From contig CAJUCE010000007.1 in assembly GCA_910584865.1 (NCBI GenBank), positions 138,601 to 155,848 on the forward strand: 17,248 nt of DNA. Reading direction: 5' to 3'. The position numbers were made by a program, and so were the translations under genes. Below are positions 14,619 to 17,248 of the stretch, one piece after another. The stretch's first letter is position 1. Every line of letters starts with the position of its first letter. The notes under the pieces were generated by a model. The model saw only the letters and a program-made list of their open reading frames with translations, was not told where the DNA came from and searched no databases. Source of the DNA: an uncultured Acetatifactor sp. GTDB lineage: Bacteria > Bacillota > Clostridia > Lachnospirales > Lachnospiraceae.

Positions 14619-15239
14619 ATGAAGGGAAAAGTGTATGGATATGTGAGAGTATCCACCGCGCAGCAGAACCAGGACAGACAGTATATCGCCATGAGGAAGT
14701 ACGGAGTGCCGGAAGAAAATATATTTTCAGATAAACAATCCGGCAAGGATTTTGACAGACCAGGTTATAGGAAAGCCATAGAAACCTTGCAGGAAAATGA
14801 TACGCTGGTCATTAAAAGCATAGACCGGCTTGGGCGTAATTTCGACGATCTGTTGGATCAGTGGAGGTACATAACCGTGGAAAAGCAGGCAGGGATCATT
14901 GTTTTGGATATGCCCATGTTGAGCTTCGGAATGGATGACCGTCTGATGGCCCGCGCCATTGGTCAGATCATGCTTATCGTTCTGTCCTATCTGGCGGAAA
15001 ACGAACGCATTACCACAAAGCAGAGACAGGCAGAAGGCATCGCTGCGGCCAGACTCAGAGGCGTACACCTGGGCAGGAAAGCAAAACCCGTGCCGGAAGA
15101 GTTCGAAGAGGTAAAGCGTATGTGGGAGAAAGGGGCCTGTTCTGCTACGGCAGCGGCGAAGAAACTGGGGGTGGATTTTCATACTTTTATGAAGTGGGTG
15201 CGGGGCAGCGGGGAGATGACGGCCGGTGTGACAGAATAG
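14619..15239 (+). CDS. Small serine recombinase (resolvase/invertase family)
   Basis: The 206-residue protein has the serine-recombinase catalytic domain. It opens with YGYVRVSTAQQNQDRQ, where Ser12 is the nucleophile that attacks DNA, and has the conserved KSIDRLGRNFDDLLDQW segment and the arginine-rich helix ENERITTKQRQAEGIAAAR. A short linker (GVHLGRKAKP) leads to a C-terminal helix-turn-helix (about 158-195) of Hin/resolvase type. Length is normal for the small group. An AAGGAGG ribosome site precedes the ATG by about 10 nt. It is the first gene of a stretch of decayed accessory DNA, so it may be the remaining recombinase of a mobile element. No invertible segment or transposon ends were identified with certainty. 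An inverted repeat follows the gene. Confidence 0.92.
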   Translation: MKGKVYGYVRVSTAQQNQDRQYIAMRKYGVPEENIFSDKQSGKDFDRPGYRKAIETLQENDTLVIKSIDRLGRNFDDLLDQWRYITVEKQAGIIVLDMPMLSFGMDDRLMARAIGQIMLIVLSYLAENERITTKQRQAEGIAAARLRGVHLGRKAKPVPEEFEEVKRMWEKGACSATAAAKKLGVDFHTFMKWVRGSGEMTAGVTE

Positions 15240-15264
15240 AGAAAAGGGGTAAGGTTTCAGGGAT

Positions 15265-15326
15265 TTCACAGTACCCCATGCAAAAAGCCTATAGGGCAGG
15301 ATCTGCTTTGTATGGGGGACTGTGAA
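15265..15326. repeat. 20-bp imperfect inverted repeat downstream of the serine recombinase
   Basis: Arms 15265-15284 and 15307-15326 match at 18 of 20 positions (one mismatch, one G-U) around a 22-nt spacer that contains CCTATAGG. It starts 26 nt after the recombinase stop. It may act as a terminator, although no U tract follows, or be a binding or crossover site for the recombinase. Confidence 0.5.
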
Positions 15327-15370
15327 TAAGTAATTGATTATTGGGGGATATGCAATCGCTTTTATTCATA

Positions 15371-15399
15371 TTGTAAATTGCTGCAGGAATGTGTATAAT
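15371..15399 (+). promoter_or_regulatory. Consensus promoter ahead of the methyltransferase remnant
   Basis: -35 TTGTAA (15371-15376), a 17-nt spacer and a perfect -10 TATAAT (15394-15399). It is the best promoter match in the window, yet the DNA it faces begins with a gene fragment lacking a start region. Confidence 0.6.
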
Positions 15400-15402
15400 T
15401 GA

Positions 15403-16411
15403 AATAAAGTTGCCGCAATTTCACTGGTTTTAGACAGAGAAAAAAGGGCTATACGTGATATTTCAAAAAGTATTACAGGGATTATGATTCAGCAATCAGC
15501 GTTGTTTTCTGAAAGGAAACAGGAGAGCAATGTCCCGTACATTGTAAACGCAAAGCAATTTAGAAACTATATCATTTCTCCGGAAATGCAATTTATTCGG
15601 CTGCTGATAAAGTAATGGTTAAAATGTCTTCGACGCCGGGCAAGATAGAATGCATTCAGTCGTTTGTAGATGAGGAAGGGTATTATCCCAGTCATTCCCT
15701 TATGGCAGTTGTTCCCAATGAATCATGCATATCATCCTATGTTATTTGTGCGCTAATCAACAGCAAGCTGATAAATGCGTTTGTGCGTATGGAGTGTGTA
15801 AAGAGAACGCTTACAACCGAGGTGATCAGATCAATACCGGTGCCGGACTTCACGGAGGATGAAGAGCTTGTGGCTCTATTGGACAGCAAATTTTCAAAAA
15901 TTGCTCTCCTGTCGGGTCAGAATGATACAGCTGTTCAAAAGCGGGAGCTGTTTTCTTTGCCTGGCATGAGATTCTTCATGATATATCCGAATGTAGCTGA
16001 GATTACGGGTGCGTTTTTACAGGGGAATATGAATAATGCATCTATTGTCTGTTTGCTGGAAAGCGAAGGCTGCAATGTGCTTTTTTCCGGGGATTTGGAA
16101 ATAGAAGGGTGGAGAAGTTGCTGGGTAGAAATCCAGGACTGAGATGTGATGTGCTGAAGATGCCGGATCACGGCGCCTTTTATAAGGAAGCAGGCGGAAT
16201 GGATTTGAAGGGTATATTGGATGTGCTGGAACTCATTTATGTCAGCACAACGAAGACGACGCTGGGCGGTCAGGTGGACTATTGGCTGGAGCGGATTTTA
16301 GGCTATCGGGTGAATGTGGAAGAGATTCCGGGAACGGAACTGATTCGTGTGTCATACAGAAATCGTGAGCTTGGAAGAGATATTAGGCCTAAAAACGTGC
16401 GGCAGTTATAA
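15403..16411 (+). pseudogene. Frameshifted chimera: DNA methyltransferase C-terminus joined to an MBL-fold C-terminus
   Basis: Three reading frames together give one protein-like sequence. Segment A (15403-15615) reads LVLDREKRAIRDISKSITG and on to SPEMQFIR. Segment B (about 15597-16110) continues AADKVMVKMSSTPGKI, then YVICALINSKLINAFVRM and RSIPVPDF, a pattern resembling the TaqI-like C-terminal specificity domain of adenine methyltransferases. It then passes into an MBL/ComEC-like end: GNMNNASIVCLLE, VLFSGDLEIEGW. Segment C (from 16109) continues EKLLGRNPGLRCDVLKMPDHGAF to a stop at 16409-16411. Restoring one G near 15599 and one near 16110 would reopen the frame. The methyltransferase catalytic domain (NPPY) and the metallo-beta-lactamase HxHxDH part are both missing, so two neighbouring genes appear to have been joined by deletion. 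The family names are moderate-confidence calls. Confidence 0.6.
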
Positions 16412-16508
16412 AACGGATGCAGGAAAAGATTGGATTACAGTTTTACGGTAAAAGGGTGAATGTCAGAAACTACGGTGTTAAGGGCTTAAGCAGAAAGAGG
16501 AGATATCT

Positions 16509-16805
16509 ATGGAAAATTCGTTTGCAGATCGTTTAAAACAATTATGCAGTGATTATTATAACAACTATATGGAAGCGCCGCCGTGTCCGGTTTCTTCTTA
16601 TACCCGGATGAATTCATTGCTTGCAGGGACACGGAAACCGACTTTGGAGGAGTTGGTGAACATATCGGAGGCATATGATGTGAGCATTAACTATTTGTTG
16701 ACAGGAGATGAACTGTTTCCAAGCCTGCATCTGTTAAAAAGAGAAGATGCGGAACTTATTCTTAATACAATCGAAAAATTAAGGCCGGAGCCAGATTTAT
16801 GCTAG
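16509..16805 (+). CDS. Small XRE-type helix-turn-helix regulator
   Basis: The 98-residue protein carries one XRE-like DNA-binding domain. FADRLKQLCSDYYNNY is its first helix, and SSYTRMNSLLAGTRKPTLEELVNISEAYDVSINYLLTGDE holds the recognition region and the G-x-R-x-P-x-x-x-x-L pattern of Cro/CI proteins. The stretch EAPPCPVSSYTR between the first helix and the core departs from the usual LSQxxLA spacing. The C-terminal 30 residues form a helix that may dimerise. AGAGGAG stands about 8 nt before the ATG. Its stop overlaps the start of a micro-ORF at 16799. Targets are unknown; such genes usually control mobile-element or toxin-antitoxin functions. Confidence 0.8.
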   Translation: MENSFADRLKQLCSDYYNNYMEAPPCPVSSYTRMNSLLAGTRKPTLEELVNISEAYDVSINYLLTGDELFPSLHLLKREDAELILNTIEKLRPEPDLC

Positions 16806-16897
16806 TAACTATTGGTGAAGATTTGATAAAATTCCTGAAAGAAATGGATCATCCTCCAGGACATCTGATTACCTTTTCAAAGATTCCGGACTTATAA
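16799..16897 (+). CDS. Micro-ORF overlapping the XRE regulator stop
   Basis: A 32-codon open frame begins with an ATG that overlaps the regulator's stop in the arrangement ATGCTAG, a common sign of translational coupling. A GGAG lies about 8 nt upstream, inside the regulator gene. The predicted peptide (MLVTIGEDLIKFLKEMDHPP and 12 more residues) has an amphipathic helix and no membrane segment. I recognise no family. It may be a real small protein, or the truncated start of a longer partner gene. Confidence 0.4.
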   Translation: MLVTIGEDLIKFLKEMDHPPGHLITFSKIPDL

Positions 16898-16987
16898 TGG
16901 TAAAATTCATTTCGGTTCCGTTTATCGAAGTCTTTTCATAATCTGTATGGTGCCTTGGATTTCAGTATGTCATTTGAATAAATAGTT

Positions 16988-17155
16988 TTACATTCCTATT
17001 TTGACAGATAATTCCTGTATTTTATTTAATGCCAGACCCGTATCCTCTGCAATTTCTTCAAGGGTCGCTTTACCTCTGGCAATCATTCGTTTTGCAATTT
17101 CAGTCGCCTTATAATACCCAGCTTCATTTCTCATATCTTCCATCGCCTTGCACAT
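16988..17155 (-). CDS. Short Rpn-type nuclease tail, probably a gene fragment
   Basis: From an ATG at 17155, with AAAGGAG 5 nt upstream, 55 residues are encoded. They open with MCKAMEDMRNEAGYY and end in EIAKRMIARGKATLEEIAED followed by TGLALNKIQELS. This matches the C-terminal tail common to Rpn/PD-(D/E)XK transposase-like nucleases of gut Clostridia, where MCKAxEDM sits in the middle of the protein and a GxxxxEEIAxxTGL helix pair ends it. The nuclease domain is absent. The same frame stays open upstream almost to the window edge (an in-frame TAA lies in the last few bases), but without recognisable nuclease sequence. It may be a free-standing small protein using its own ribosome site, or a relic. 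Confidence 0.55.
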   Translation of the reverse strand: MCKAMEDMRNEAGYYKATEIAKRMIARGKATLEEIAEDTGLALNKIQELSVKIGM

Positions 17156-17206
17156 ACAAACTCCTTTCATATCCAAACCTTTTTTATCAAACACCGAAAT
17201 TATGGG

Positions 17207-17239
17207 AATACAAACCGTTAAAAGGTTTGTATTTTTTAT
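17207..17239 (+). terminator. Intrinsic terminator near the right edge
   Basis: AATACAAACC (17207-17216) and GGTTTGTATT (17224-17233) form a perfect 10-bp stem with a 7-nt loop, followed by TTTT on the plus strand. It would end rightward transcripts such as that of the XRE gene. It also stands just upstream of the minus-strand Rpn-type tail, so it insulates that gene from its surroundings. Confidence 0.7.
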
Positions 17240-17248
17240 ATCATTTTA

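Noticed and set aside
14727..15269. Minus-strand open frame across the serine recombinase gene
   Set aside because: Shadow of a clearly functional recombinase frame.

Overview
The window looks like chromosome from a gut-type Clostridia bacterium, most likely a Lachnospiraceae relative. The signs are purine-rich Shine-Dalgarno sites (AAGGAGG types), moderately GC-rich genes separated by AT-rich spacers, LytTR regulation, an ABC-F gene behind a transcription attenuator, a carboxynorspermidine-type polyamine gene, and tails of Rpn-type (PD-(D/E)XK) nuclease genes. The genus cannot be named from sequence reading alone. No tRNA, rRNA, CRISPR array or complete insertion sequence was seen.

Layout. 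(1) 1-354: the 3' end of a gene for an acidic helical protein built on a 26-residue repeat. A strong hairpin and a coiled-coil gene relic follow. (2) 690-2468: a promoter and a GH13 oligo-1,6-glucosidase gene. (3) 2535-3677, minus strand: a 5'-truncated remnant of a beta-CASP protein joined to two copies of an unnamed domain. (4) 3802-8247: a LytTR regulator with a degenerate receiver, then an ABC-2 type exporter (ATPase and two permeases). A GNAT acetyltransferase gene and a 93-nt imperfect hairpin lie between the two permease genes. (5) 8495-10300: promoter and a cytoplasmic GH20 (GcnA-like) hexosaminidase. (6) 10557-12777, minus strand: an ABC-F ATPase gene with a roughly 450-nt leader. (7) 12795-13107: remains of a secreted-protein gene. 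(8) 13228-14533: promoter and a carboxynorspermidine decarboxylase gene (nspC). (9) 14619-17248: accessory and decaying DNA: a small serine recombinase, a frameshifted DNA-methyltransferase/MBL chimera, a small XRE regulator with an overlapping micro-ORF, and an Rpn-type tail.

The standout is the ABC-F leader. It combines a promoter, a three-codon upstream ORF (Met-Arg-Lys-stop) with a near-perfect Shine-Dalgarno, a hairpin that could hide an antiterminator, a 10-bp antiterminator pairing, and an intrinsic terminator with six U residues. This is the architecture expected for ribosome-sensed induction of an antibiotic-protection ABC-F gene. Between that terminator and the ABC-F start lies a short open frame that is a decayed copy of the Walker B region of an ABC-F gene, so the leader probably keeps a remnant of an earlier gene copy.

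The two glycosidases suggest intracellular processing of imported alpha-1,6-glucans and amino-sugar oligosaccharides. The LytTR regulator probably controls the adjacent exporter. Three likely frameshifts in the window all fall at short G runs, so base-call errors should be excluded before those genes are called dead.
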